From NCBI GenBank assembly GCA_030533445.1, contig CM060062.1, positions 18,370,164-18,434,163 of the forward strand: a stretch of 64,000 bases of DNA, in the 5' to 3' direction. This document shows positions 49,187-59,807 of the stretch, piece by piece (within the stretch, counting starts at the first letter, position 1; every line of letters begins with the position of its first letter). The notes beneath the pieces are model-generated. The model was given only the letters and a program-made list of their open reading frames with translations, had not been told where the DNA came from and searched no databases. The stretch is from Cyprinodon diabolis. Its lineage: Eukaryota; Chordata; Actinopteri; Cyprinodontiformes; Cyprinodontidae. The translations under genes and the position numbers were made by a program.

Positions 49187-50304
49187 GAACACTGCGGCCA
49201 AACACAAAGCCCAGCAGATCACCTCCGGAGGAGGCTTGAGGAACAGGACGCTCAGATCCTTGGACATACGCATACCCTCCGTGAGTTACACACAAAGATT
49301 GAACATCAGCACCAAATACTACAAACGTATGCCAGCTACATGGGTAATGCTAACGCCACGCCAGCGGTACGTCCAGTTCCGGTTCCACTTCCGCCTCCGA
49401 GGTCACCGGCAGTGAAGTCACCTCCTGATTTCCGTCCTAGTCCGCCTGAAAGATTTTCAGGTAACCCAAGAGATTGTAAGGGATTTTTGTTCCAATGTCG
49501 ATTACTTTTTGAACATTCTCCTGGCAGTTTTCCAAATGACAGAAAGAAAATATCATTCATTCTTTCTCAACTCTCTGGATGAGCCCTTGAAAATACTTGG
49601 TTAAATACTTGGGAAAACTCAGATATGAACTCGGAAAAAGTACAAGAAAAACTGGATTCCGAGGCAAGGTTCTCTTCAGAATCCAGTTTTTCTTGTACTT
49701 TTTCCGAGTTCATATCTGAGTTTTCCCAAGTATTTAACCACGACTCAGATAAAACTATTGACTCCTGAGCCCTGCTAGATTTAAGACAGGGAAATTCTAC
49801 AGTGGCTGAGTTCTCAATCGACTTCCGGGTCAAAGCCGCAGCCTCAGGTTGGAACGAATGTGCACTCAAAAGTGCTTATTTTAAGGCCTTAAATGAAAAC
49901 ATCAAGGATCAACTAGCACGATCGACGAACCAACTAGTTTGGAGGATTTAATCCGTTTAACAATCAGATTGGATAACAGGCTCCGAACTAGAAACAACAC
50001 TAGACAAAGAAGTCTAAATTTTTCTGTGTCAGCTCCTGCATTAAATAATGCTTCTGTTTTTTCTGGATCTACAGAACCCAGTTCCAAGCCAAAGTCTAAG
50101 AACCAGACTCTTTCTGTGCCTGTCCATGTCTCTCACTCAGATGGAGCAGAGGTCGAACCCATGCAGATTGGACACACAAGGCTATCCCCTGAGGAAAGAC
50201 AACGACGATTTAGGGGCAATCTGTGTCTATACTGTGGTGAGACTGGCCATTTCATAGCTTCATGCCCGGCTAAGTCAAAAGCCGGGGCCCGTCAGAGGAC
50301 TTGA
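49181..50304 (+). pseudogene. Element B gag, disrupted
   Basis: Starts MTEHCGQTQSPADH from the ATG in the LTR end and runs through a coiled segment and the capsid motif RFSGNPRDCKGFLFQCRLLF to LSQLSG. There a TGA (49580-49582) replaces an Arg CGA. A perfect 62-bp inverted duplication follows (49598-49740). Gag sequence resumes (ARFSSESSFSCTFSEF), meets another CGA-to-TGA stop near 49766 and a one-base loss near 49917. It ends with an intact zinc knuckle [14 protein letters not shown] (about 50223-50264) and TGA at 50302. Both stops fit CpG decay. Confidence 0.9.
49598..49740. repeat. Perfect 62-bp inverted duplication in gag of element B
   Basis: Arms 49598-49659 and 49679-49740 are exact reverse complements over 62 bases with a 19-base spacer. 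The right arm is the native gag sequence; the left arm is the copy, replacing a few bases of the normal LEWAEARF segment. The same peptide (ESSFSCTFSEF) is therefore readable on both strands. Confidence 0.97.
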
Positions 50305-53048
50305 GGAGTCTGACGGGCCATTTGAAAACTGAAAAGGCTCCTCATCTGATGTTACCTGCTACTCTTTTCTTTTCTAACCAGAACCTCACCTTGTCTGCTT
50401 TCATTGACTCTGGATGTGAAAGTAATCTCATTGATTCAAATCTGGTCCAACAATTACACATTGAAACCGTTCCTTTGTCTAAACCACTCAGAGTTTCCGC
50501 TATTGATGGAAAGAAACTTCATCAAGTCACTCATCAAACACAACCTCTAGAACTTTTGATCTCTGGAAATCATCGTGAGACGTTAACGTTTTTTGTCTTT
50601 CCTTCTGCATGCTCCCCCTTGGTGCTGGGATTCGAGTGGCTGGAACGTCATAACCCCCATATTAATTGGGCTGAACGCCACATTGAGTCTTGGTCCACTT
50701 CCGGTCACGAGACATGTCTTCGTTCTGCAGCTCCTGCTGTGCAGTCCCCTAGAGGTAGGGGGGAGATGGACTCTCCTGACCTTACTTCTGTTCCTCCCGA
50801 GTATCATGATCTGGCACCAGTCTTCAGTAAGGTCAGTGCGACGTCTCTTCCACCTCACAGACCATATGACTGTGCCATAGAATTATTACCAGGAGCTCCC
50901 CTGCCCAGCAGTAGACTTTATAACATCTCTAAGCCTGAACGTGAGACCATGGAGAAGTACATCAATGAGTCTCTAGCTGCTGGGATAATCCGCCCATCTT
51001 CTTCTCCTCTTGGTGCTGGTTTCTTTTTTGTGGGCAAAAAGGATGGTTCCCTGTGCCCCTGTATAGATTACAGGGGCCTAAATCAGATAACCATCAAGAA
51101 TAAGTACCCACTACCATTACTGGCATCAGCATTTGAGCCTGTTCAGGGTGCAACTGTTTTCACCAAACTCGATTTGAGAAATGCTTATCACCTTCTTAGG
51201 AAAAGAGAAGGAGACGAATGGAAGACAGCCTTTAAGACTCCCTTAGGCCAATTTGAATATTTGGTCATGCCTTTTGGTCTCACAAACGCTCCTGCCTGTT
51301 TTCAAGCTCTAGTCAATGACATCCTCAGAGATTTTTTGAATGTATTCGTTTTTGTGTACATCAATGATATTTTGATCTACTCCAAGAACCTATCAGAGCA
51401 TAAGAAACATGTCCGTCTAGTTCTTCAGAGACTTTTGGAAAACAAGCTCTTTGTGAAGGCAGAAAAATGTGAATTTCACCAACCATCTGTCACTTTTCTA
51501 GGGTTTGTGCTCGAAGGCGGGCAGGTTAAGCCATCCGAAGATAAGACAAAAGCAGTTCTGGACTGGCAGACACCTGAAAACCGCAAACAGCTTCAGAGAT
51601 TCCTTGGGTTTGCAAACTTTTACAGACGCTTCATAAGAAATTACAGTCAAACAGCTCTACCTCTCACAACCCAGACTTCTGTAAAGAAGACTTTTCAATG
51701 GACACCTGAAGCCCAGAGCGCTTTTGAAAGATTAAAGAACCTGTTTTCAAGAGCACCCATCCTTATCCAGCCAGACCCCTCTAAACAGTTTATCTTAGAG
51801 GTGGATGCATCAGACTCCGGTGTTGGAGCTGTTTTGTCTCAACAATCTGACTCAGACCAAAAGATTCACCCCTGTGCCTTTTTTTTCACGTAGACTCTCA
51901 CCTGCGGAGCAAAACTATGATGTTGGAGACCGGGAACTTCTTGCCATAAAACTCACCTTGGAGGAATGGAGACACTGGCTCGAGGGGGCCGAGCATCCAG
52001 TTTTGGTCTGGACAGACCACAAGAACCTGGCCTATCTCCAATCAGCCAAACAATCTAATCCACGTCATTCAAGATGGTCATTATTCTTCTCCCGATTCAA
52101 TTTCATTATCTCTTACAGACCTGGATCCAAGAACGTCAAGCCCGATTCTCTCTCTCGTCTGTACTCCGCTGACCAACCTGAGACACCCGAGCCTGTCCTC
52201 CCTGCCTCCTGTACTGTTAAGTGGTTTCCTGGGAGATCACAGATCTCATCAACGCTGCCCTAGCCTCTGAACCTGACCCAGGTAACGGTCCTCCAAATAA
52301 AACCTATGTTCCATCTTCCGTCAGATCCCGGCTGTCTCTCGGTTATCAGCCTCCACTTTTCCCTGCAGACGAGAGAGAGATCTCAGTCCGATCAGTCCAA
52401 CATCACATCCGCCGTTGTCAGAGAGTCTGGAAGGACACTATCGCCACCCTCAACCGCTCATCAGCTTCCTCTAAACGCTTCGCTGACTCCAAGAGACGCC
52501 CGGCCCCTGACTACTCCATAGGCCAAGAGGTATGGCTGTCTACACGACACATTCCCCTCAAGGGTATGTCTCGGAAACTGTCCCCCCGGTTCATTGGCCA
52601 ACATAAAATAGCCCAGATCATCAACCCCTCTGCTGTCCGTCTGCACCTACCTCCGAGTCTTCGCATCCATCCCACGTTCCATGTCTCCCAAATTAAACCT
52701 GTTGTCTCTAGCCCCCTGTGCCCACCGTCCGACTCCCCTCCACCCGCCCTGGACATCGATGGTCATCCAGCTTTCACCGTCCGCCGGATCGTGGACTCCC
52801 GTCGGCGAGGTCGCGGTTGGCAGTACCTCGTCGATTGGGAGGGCTACGGTCCGGAGGACCGCACATGGGTTCCTGGTTCGTATATCCTCGATCCATCCCT
52901 TATCGAGGAATATGAGAGCTCCCTTCTTCTTGACCGCCAAGAGGCGGTCGTTGAGAGGGGGGTACTGTTGGGATCTGGAGCTGTACCACCTTCCTCCAGC
53001 AGAGTGCGCCGTGGGTCTCCTGGAGCTGGAGCTTTCCAGCACACCTGA
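50301..53048 (+). pseudogene. Element B pol: protease, RT, RNase H, integrase remnant, chromodomain
   Basis: Protease: [13 protein letters not shown] (DSG at 50406-50414). [34 protein letters not shown] (first catalytic Asp) and [12 protein letters not shown], where the YxDD box reads YIND (51357-51368), so a catalytic Asp is Asn. RNase [17 protein letters not shown], then a frameshift in a T8 run (51880-51887), then [20 protein letters not shown] and [12 protein letters not shown] second shift lies near 52215. Integrase: [10 protein letters not shown] joins directly to [10 protein letters not shown] at about 52335, so the HHCC finger and DDE core are deleted. The C-terminal part and a chromodomain ([34 protein letters not shown]; about 52774-52920) remain. 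Confidence 0.92.
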
Positions 53049-53588
53049 GACGGATCTACTCATCAGGAGACCTCTCCTTTATAACCAGCTGCCAGACCTT
53101 CCTTCGACGCCGCAGTGTTGACCTTAGTTTGGAAACCTGTCTCTAGCCTGAAGCTCTGGGTGAGCTTAACCTGCCAATCTGCCCTGGTAAACAAAACCTG
53201 AAGATTCCTATGTGGATTCCCCTGCTGCTCTTGGTGAAGAGCTGGAAACTCAGATCAAGGTCTGCCATTCAAAGTCAGAAGTTAGACGCTGCAGCTGGTC
53301 ATATCCTCTGCTGAACCAACAGTCTCTGGAAGCAACAGTTCCCTCTCTCTCAAGGAGAAGCCTGGACTCAGTCAAGGTAGAATCTGAATAATCAAGAACT
53401 CATAACTCATCTGCCTGCTCCACTAACCAAACTATCATCTCTGCAGACTTCAGTGAACCTGCCCGGACCAGTTCCAGAACCAGTACATTATCTTGTGTTG
53501 TTGAAACTTTCAATAAACTCTGTTAAACTTTTACCCAGCCTCCGTTGTGTTCTGCATGTGGGCTAAGAACCTTAAACCCATCATGACA
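52966..53588 (+). repeat. 3' LTR of element B
   Basis: 623 bp, preceded by the polypurine tract GAGAGGGGGGTAC (52953-52965) and followed by the CTGGT duplication. The pol frame reads into it and ends at TGA 53046-53048. Confidence 0.97.
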
Positions 53589-53623
53589 CTGGTATCCGCC
53601 CTTGAGGGGGGGGGGGGGGGTAC

Positions 53624-54280
53624 TGTTGCGATCCGGAGGTCTGTCCCCCTTCCTCCAGCAGAGGGCGCCCCTTGGTCTCCTGGAGCTGAGCTGAGGACCA
53701 CACCTGAGATCCATCACTCATCAGGAGATCAGCTTTATAAGCAGCAGCTGAGCTTCCCTTCATTGCCAGAGTGTTGAATAAGTTATGGTAGCCTACCTGA
53801 GCCAACCAGTCTGTCTGACTCTCTGACTCCCTTGAAACCTAGAACCAGATCCTGATCAGTTTTTGTCCTCTCTGTTCTTCTAGGAAGATCCTGACTGAAA
53901 CCTGGAGCTCTGGTGGAGCTCATGTTTGGGAAACCTGCCTGCCTGCTCTGAGAAGCCAAACCTGAAGAACCTCAGCCTGCACCTCCCTGCCAGTTCTCTG
54001 GAGAGAACTTGGAGACCCACTCAAGGTCTGAACCATACAACTCTGAAGCCAGTTCCTGCCTCTGCTAAGCCCTCTGCAAATCCTCTGTCTCTGGACCCAA
54101 CCGGTACTCTCCCTCTGACGCTCAGCCTGAAGCTCTGGACAGAAGATCCTGTGATACCAGCCCCGAACCTGTTTCCAACACCTGTCTGAACCTTTGTGTT
54201 TATTAATAAACAGTCTAACTTTCCTCCTGACTCAGTGTGTGTTCTGCATGTGGGTTAGGAACCTAAAACCCATCATGACA
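53624..54280 (+). repeat. 3' LTR of element A
   Basis: 657 bp, the same length as the 5' LTR, starting after a 15-G run (53606-53620) plus TAC, which is the polypurine tract for plus-strand priming. It ends ATGACA before the AAGTC duplication. Confidence 0.97.
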
Positions 54281-54285
54281 AAGTC

Positions 54286-54844
54286 GTGGTGTAAAAAATA
54301 AAATACTCAAATATATCTTTCTTTTAAGATCTTTATTGCGGTTTGAAACATATTATATGAGTGTATTTTTACCAACTGTATTATTGGTATGGTATTATTA
54401 CCATATTAATTAAAAGTAGCACTGTCTGTTTTGCTATTGGTGTTGTGTTTAAACGGCTCACCATCATGTTGAAATCTGCCGTGTCTTGGGGTATAAATAA
54501 GGTCCGGTCAGTCATCTTGATATTAGGTGAGTTTTAAGAGGAATTTTGCGCACCATTATATCTGCAATGAGACGTCCTAGTCCACAATTGCGAAGGGGGC
54601 CTACCAGGTGTCAGTGATAGGGCCCCTAAGAGTTTGAAGGCCCCTAAGCAACTGCAGTCTCTGCTTACCGATATTTATGCCACTGATTGCCTGTTGAAAC
54701 TTAAAGGTATTATGGAGGATTTTCACACATTTTTTAAAAAGACCTGCCCTCTCAACTTAAAAAACACATGTGCATGGGAAAGCATATACAAGCCTATTAC
54801 TCCTTCATGCTCTGTTTAAAAGTTGCTGTTCTCATAGCTCATAC
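54286..54844. other. Intergenic, no gene seen
   Basis: AT-rich right flank of the gypsy insertion; no element recognised. Confidence 0.5.
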
Positions 54845-54960
54845 AAGCTTACTGTGTCTGAACGTCCGCCCTAACCCTTAAATCCCTCAATCACTATATA
54901 GAGTGGGGACTATATAGTGGACTTTATTGTGAACTCAGTTAACTGACTGTTCAGACAGAT
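54845..54960. mobile_element. Fish MITE-like fragment
   Basis: TGTCTGAACGTCCGCCCTAA and TCACTATATAGAGTGGGGAC followed by TATATAGTGGAC match the phrasing of a dispersed fish DNA-element terminus (CACTATATAG blocks). No opposite end found. Confidence 0.4.
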
Positions 54961-55680
54961 GATCACTGCTTCTTGCTCTGTTGGTCACGTAACTCCTCCT
55001 CATCCACGCGGTGCATGCGCCATCTTTGTTATTAGACGCCGCTGTCAGATAGCAACAGCCTATTGCAACAGCGGGCTGCTGTGACAGCAAATCCTATAAT
55101 GCTTTGAGAGAAAAGCTCGCAAAGAACCACGTTGAGAAAGGTGAGCTTCAATGACTGTCTGAAACCGTAGCTCACCACAGATGTACGCCTAAACGTGCGC
55201 ATGTGCAGAAAAAGATAGCTAACGGGACGAGCAGGTAGGACGGCCTTAAACATATCACCAGAATGATTGACAGTTAGGAGGACCACTTATTTAGATGATC
55301 CACCCAGAAATAAAGGATTGTCCTCTATACCTTTAATGCAAAAAAGGAAAAATTATCTCCAACATCCATAAAGACTAAAGCTCTAAAGGTTTGCGATTTC
55401 CTTCTTTGTCTAACTATCATTCTACCAAATATTAATGATATGTATATTTTTAGGTTATGTGTACACCTTTTCGTTCTGTTTTTAGTTAAACTCAGTTTAA
55501 AAGCAACTTTAATTGAACTCAATTAATCCACCTGCTGAATCCGAAAGCCTTAAAAAGTTCAATTTGATCTGATTTTGCTCAGAGCTGCAACATAAAGAAA
55601 GCATTCAGTCAAACTTCACGTGATGTTTCTCTAATCTTTGATACAGATGAATGATTTCAGCTGTAAATGAAACCGTTATT
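54961..55680. other. Upstream flank of samd11
   Basis: Mixed composition, no gene. Includes the TAATCC core at 55524-55529. Confidence 0.45.
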
Positions 55681-56444
55681 TTACTCTTGATGAGTTGGTG
55701 GCTGGTTACTTCCACTCGCTCCCAGTTCTTCCTACATGGGTCTGTGTCGCTGAGGCGCCGTCCCTCGCAGTCCCCCCTCCCCCGTCCCTTCCTTCCTGCG
55801 CTGAGCTCTAGCCAAGCCTCCGCTGTTTAAATGGGCCAAGTTGAGAAGCGGCGGAGAGTGCAAATCTTGTTTGGTCTGGGTCTGTGAACTTCAGCGTGAC
55901 TTCAGCTACACCCAGCAGTCTCATTCTTAACAACTCTTTCAAAACTTCAAGCGACATTAATTACAAACTGAAAAATACTCAGTTAAAGTTTGGTTTCTGT
56001 TTAATGACGTGTGGCGATATGGTTTCTTTTCTTTTATTTATTAGATAAAAAGTGTAGGTGATATATAAATCCCAAATCCCCGCGAAAAAAAAAATCGGGT
56101 TTTAATAATAAAATCGTTCATATTTCTCCCAGTGATAGGACGAGCCGCTCTAAGCAGCAGTGATCTAACCTAAGTGGCTCAGGGCTTCCCAGCATGTCAG
56201 GTATTAACAGAGCGAGTCAGATTAAATGTGGGAGGTAGAGCTGCGAGGCTGCCGCTGCGACCTGGAAACTACTGAATGGGAATCTATCCGGCAACTTTAG
56301 CAGACCGCTCTCTCACGGCGACACGGGGGCTCCTCTGCGTAAAACCGAGCGGCGCGTCTTCCAGTCTGGCTCAGCCCAGCTCGCTCGCCAGCAGGACGCT
56401 CAAGTTGGATCAGGCGCGCAGCTTCTCACTCGGCTCCCACTAAC
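55681..56444 (+). promoter_or_regulatory. samd11: samd11 promoter and 5' UTR region
   Basis: GC content and CpG density rise through this block, with G/C-rich runs near 55770-55850 and 56200-56440 leading into the exon 1 ATG. No convincing TATA box is seen at a sensible distance, so a dispersed CpG-type promoter is likely. The transcription start cannot be placed from sequence alone. A TAATCC homeodomain (OTX/CRX-type) core lies just upstream at 55524-55529, next to an E-box-like CACCTG. That fits a photoreceptor gene, but such short sites are common by chance. Confidence 0.6.
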
Positions 56445-56898
56445 ATGCCTGCCATCAAAAAGGAGCGGCTGGATGGAGACGACATGGCTCTGACCGCCTT
56501 CAACCAGTCCGAATACCTGGCCCCTTTAAATGCCAACGCCATCCCAGTGGTGACCCCGCACCCGCCGCCCTACGAGCACATTTTCGCCCATCATCGCGCG
56601 TACTTGGGGCTACACGACTCGGCGCTGCATCACCAGCACCTCCACCACCACACGGACGACTTGATGCTGGAGAGGTTCTCCTCCATCCCGGACTTTCAGC
56701 CCTTCTTCGATAACGGGGAGCCCTGCATCGAGGTGGAGTGCGGAGAGAACAAGGCTTTGCTTTATATCAACAAACTGTGTCAGGGCAGTAAGGGACCCTC
56801 GATCAAATACAGGGGCGAGTGGCTCACCCCCAACGAGTTCCAGTTTGTTAGTGGACGGGAGACAGCCAAAGACTGGAAGAGGAGCATCAGACACAAAG
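56445..56898 (+). CDS. samd11: samd11 coding exon 1 (N-terminus and most of the SAND-like domain)
   Basis: This is the first coding exon of the SAM-domain protein SAMD11, a nuclear co-regulator linked in vertebrates to photoreceptors and Polycomb-type repression (family knowledge). It encodes 151 residues plus one base. Visible parts are the start MPAIKKERLDGDDMAL, a Pro/His stretch with a HHQHLHHH run at residues 62-69, and from about residue 92 a SAND-like domain with ECGENKALLY, GEWLTPNEFQF and the diagnostic KDWKRSIR at 142-149. The ATG has A at -3 and follows a GC-rich leader. The exon ends CACAAAG|gtaag in phase 1; the open frame runs on to 56999 only because it enters the intron. The split codon joins cleanly to exon 2. 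I recognise the continuation because the shorter human protein begins within exon 2. Identity is confident; the function is from the family and not from this DNA. Confidence 0.95.
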
Positions 56899-57687
56899 GT
56901 AAGATTAACTTTCATTCAATGTATGGGGAAAAAATTAAATCATCCCTTTTAAGCTCCACTGTGTTTTGGAGTGAAAGGGTTACCGCAGTCAGTGCGTAAG
57001 GAGACAGATGGGTAAAAGGCGCATAGATAGCCTCCACTCTCCGTCCGAGAGTTTGGCACAGACCCTGGGCTGCGATCGCTCTCCATGCCAGGGCTTCTTG
57101 ATGGGATAAGATACAAAACAATAAATATTTCCATTAAAGCTTTATAGCGACTTGGATCAGATTGTCTTTCATGGGATTTGACGCTTTTACGCAGTAAAAG
57201 TTGGACTTAAAGTAAGTTTTGTGGCTCAAATTAACTATATTACCTTTAATTGTATAGCTGCTGTTTGGATAAAAATGTGTTGGAGTGTGGTAGATCCAAT
57301 TTTGAACAATTTGGCCAACTATTGTTGATTTTTTTGTATTTTTCTTAGTTGATTGGGATGTATTTTCTGCTGTAATGACCTCCAGTTTTTGCACACACAA
57401 ACAGGGGCAGGAGTGACACATTAAGTGGGTGTGTGGGGAGGGATATCCCCCCCAGGTCCATAATGATATCCTAATCATTTGTTATGCCATTTCTTATGGC
57501 TAGATGACAGTAGGCTTCTGTCTGGGTAGCTGTCCACACTGTGGATGCAGTTAATGTCAAAGTCAAATGAGTGTAAGTTCCATTTATCTGCTGGAGCTAT
57601 GAAAGTCTAAACTATCGGAAGCTGGTTTATAATGTGAGAAAATTAACTAGTTTCTAAATATCTACTGTATATCTTTGTTTTTGTTAG
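56899..57687 (+). other. samd11: samd11 intron 1 (789 bp)
   Basis: A GT-AG intron separating two exons whose joined frame matches the SAMD11 family without a gap. It interrupts the codon for Gly152 after the first base. No repeat or internal reading frame of note is seen; a long pyrimidine-rich tract lies shortly before the acceptor. Confidence 0.9.
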
Positions 57688-57779
57688 GGAAAAGTCTCAA
57701 GACTCTTATGTCCAAAGGAATCTTACAGGTGCACCCTCCAATTTGTGACTGCCCCGGCTGCCGGATTTCATCTCCAGTG
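57688..57779 (+). CDS. samd11: samd11 coding exon 2 (end of SAND-like domain, CDCPGC motif)
   Basis: The exon is 92 bases, bounded by acceptor ttttgttag and donor GTG|gtaagaatg. It completes the split Gly codon and encodes GKSLKTLMSKGILQVHPP followed by ICDCPGCRISSPV, residues 152-182 of the joined protein. This finishes the SAND-like fold and adds a Cys cluster (C171, C173, C176) that may bind metal; that last point is inference. Met159 corresponds to the first residue of the shorter SAMD11 protein long used as the human reference, so this exon also carries a possible internal start. It ends in phase 0. The next exon would begin with a segment like NRGRLADKR in the human protein, and I do not find it before the window end. 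Confidence 0.94.
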
Positions 57780-59453
57780 GTAAGAATGCTGCTTCGTCTT
57801 CATTTTTAAATTCAAAATTAAAAGCTTTTTATTACTTCTAGAACTCAAATGCATCTTTTTGTTGTTGATGTTTCTGCTGAAAAGGGTCAAAGATTGCTGA
57901 GAAAACCAAAACAAAGCTGCACGTTTACAGCATTTGTGGATAAAATACTGTATTATAAAAAATATCTTTAAATAAAAGGAACTTTTCTTAGTGTGTAGGA
58001 TTACTGTGTGATCATAGGATCACAGACAAGTCTTTAACGGCTGGATCCCATTTTGACTTTATGCTTTGGAATAAATTGGACTGATCTGAATCCAAACTGG
58101 GTCCCATATAATGATATATGGACCTACTTGCTTGTTAAGTACCTCAAATGAAGCTGGTTGTGATTTGGCACTTTTTAATAAATAAAAAACCTCTCCTGTT
58201 TGAAATAATCGATTGTTTCTGCGATTAAAAGATGCATCTACGTTTGGTTTGCTTGATAACAGTTGGGCCAGTGGTTCTGGTATTTTTCAGAGGGATCTAT
58301 GTGAGCACATTCTACACTTGCGTCTCTTTTACCCTTCATGGTGAGGACCCCACAGGCTCACATGTCAAATTTGATGGTAATTCTTCACAGCTTGAACAGT
58401 GGATCCTCTCTCTGCCCTTTTGTGTCGAAAAGAGCTCTTTATTTAAAAGCAGTGAACTGCCAATTAATTCCTCCAGACGTTAGACATATTGTTGGTCAGG
58501 ATCATTACAGCCTGACTGAATCAGCTTCCTCCTCACCTGTCCGCCGTTGAACTCTTGTTTGCCTAGCTCTTTCCTCAGGGGCTCGAACCGGGGGCGCCGT
58601 GCCAAACCTTGAGGCCTTGCAGGTGTGTCACGATTATGGCATCACCGCACTCTTTTTTTTCTTCCCCCTGCGTCTGTGTGTCAGCTTTGAGCAAGCACGC
58701 CATCAAATCTGTTCACACAGGTGCAGCCGGCTGTGTGTGTGTGTTTTATCACCACAGAGCGCATCTGTCGTCGCTCCCAAGCACTAATCTTGAGGGAAGG
58801 GTTTAAGAGGCTTAGCGAGCTACTGAGCACGGCTACCGCTGATTATTGTGTGCGAGGCATGCAAGGCGAAGGAGGTTTTGATAAGCCGGAGGTGTTTGAG
58901 TAAATAGGTAAACTGGTGACATTTCTTTCAGCTGAGAATGGAGACCTACACCTTAACAGGAAAGGTCCCAGCCAAAACAAATTACAAAGAGGAGGGGGTC
59001 ATATTTTGTATTTTACTTTATGAGATCCTGAGCGTGCAGAGTTGTGTTTAGGCTCATTACAGATTTGAGAGTGATTGGTTTTTCTTGGCCTGCCACGGCT
59101 TGTGCGGTTCCACTTCAATTAGAGCCTTGACGGAGAAAACTTTGTTACTTACGTAAGCAGAGATATGAGAGCCTTAAGGTTGTTGTTGCTGTAGTCTTTT
59201 CTCCTGCTTCCCCACTCCTTGTGTGGTGGTGAAGCCTTAAGCCTAACCCACCAAGTTAATATTACCCTAACCCCCCCACACACACTCACACACTGACGCA
59301 CATGTTGGCAGTTCCATGTGAGGCAGTGAGGGTTAGGCGGAGGAGGTGAGGCAGCGGGACTCGTATAGCCTCTGCTGGCGTCTCTCCCCACTGACTGACT
59401 CCCCTCAGGGCATGGCTGCAGCACAGCACTCCCTCATTGATGAGCTCTCTGCT

Positions 59454-59456
<3 letters not shown>

Positions 59457-59489
<33 letters not shown>
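59457..59489. repeat. CA microsatellite in samd11 intron 2
   Basis: Uninterrupted CA repeat; short minus-strand Val/Cys-rich frames across it are artefacts. Confidence 0.97.
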
Positions 59490-59490
<1 letters not shown>

Positions 59491-59807
59491 AAGCCTGCCT
59501 ACTGACACAAATTACCTCATGCTGACATTTATTTTGAAAGTTTGACGGCTGAACTTTGAGTGATCTTGTTTCGCTTATAGGCATGAAGCAAGCGATCATA
59601 AAGTGCAGCAGCTGTTTGGAAGAGGTTTCACCTGCCTGCCCAGTAGCCACTCATCATGACACTAACTGCTGAAGAGCTTTAAAATGCAGGGAACTTTTGA
59701 TTATTTGGATTCCACTGTGACACTGGGTCTGAGGATCTTTAAAAAAGTTGATTTATTTTTTATTGGTGTAGAAAGACAAAGCATGTATGTAGACCTTTGA
59801 TGTATCA

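Larger units (their letters stand above)
48559..53593 (+). mobile_element. Inner Ty3/gypsy chromovirus-type retrotransposon B
   Basis: CTGGT at 48559-48563 and 53589-53593 brackets two 623-bp LTRs (48564-49186 and 52966-53588), so B inserted whole into A's 3' spacer. Order: gag, protease, RT, RNase H, a remnant of integrase, chromodomain. That is the chromovirus (Sushi/Tf1-like) layout. It is related to A (similar gag, LTR ends and primer site) but is a different family by LTR sequence. Coding is broken by stops, three frameshifts, an inverted duplication and a deleted integrase core. LTRs differ at about 11 sites by eye (just under 2 percent). Confidence 0.97.
45812..54285 (+). mobile_element. 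Outer Ty3/gypsy chromovirus-type retrotransposon A (with nested B)
   Basis: AAGTC at 45812-45816 and 54281-54285 brackets two 657-bp LTRs (45817-46473 and 53624-54280), proving one insertion. Element A keeps gag and protease but has lost reverse transcriptase, RNase H, integrase and any chromodomain. After protease (about 48030) the sequence passes directly into a Pro-rich/3' spacer. This spacer is cut at 48563/53589 by element B and resumes to a 15-G purine tract before the 3' LTR. The LTRs show about 8 differences by eye (roughly 1 percent). A could only have moved with enzymes from another element. Confidence 0.97.

Noticed and set aside
49567..49869. Antisense 100-codon gag-like frame
   Set aside because: It is the reverse complement reading of the inverted duplication and not an independent gene.
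50280..50310. Programmed -1 frameshift at the gag-pol junction of element B, as in some Sushi-related genes
   Set aside because: The geometry is -1, but no X-XXY-YYZ site with A/T core is seen, and in element A the same junction is in one frame.
56899..56999. Extension of samd11 exon 1 to the stop at 56999
   Set aside because: A consensus donor at 56899 and exact family match after splicing show that the extra codons are intronic.
58584..58625. Acceptor-like TTTCCTCAG followed by a stretch that in one frame reads NRGRRAKP, resembling the next samd11 exon (NRGRLADK)
   Set aside because: The similar frame is not in phase with the exon 2 donor, hits a stop after eight residues, and starts five bases inside the putative exon. 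Coincidence.
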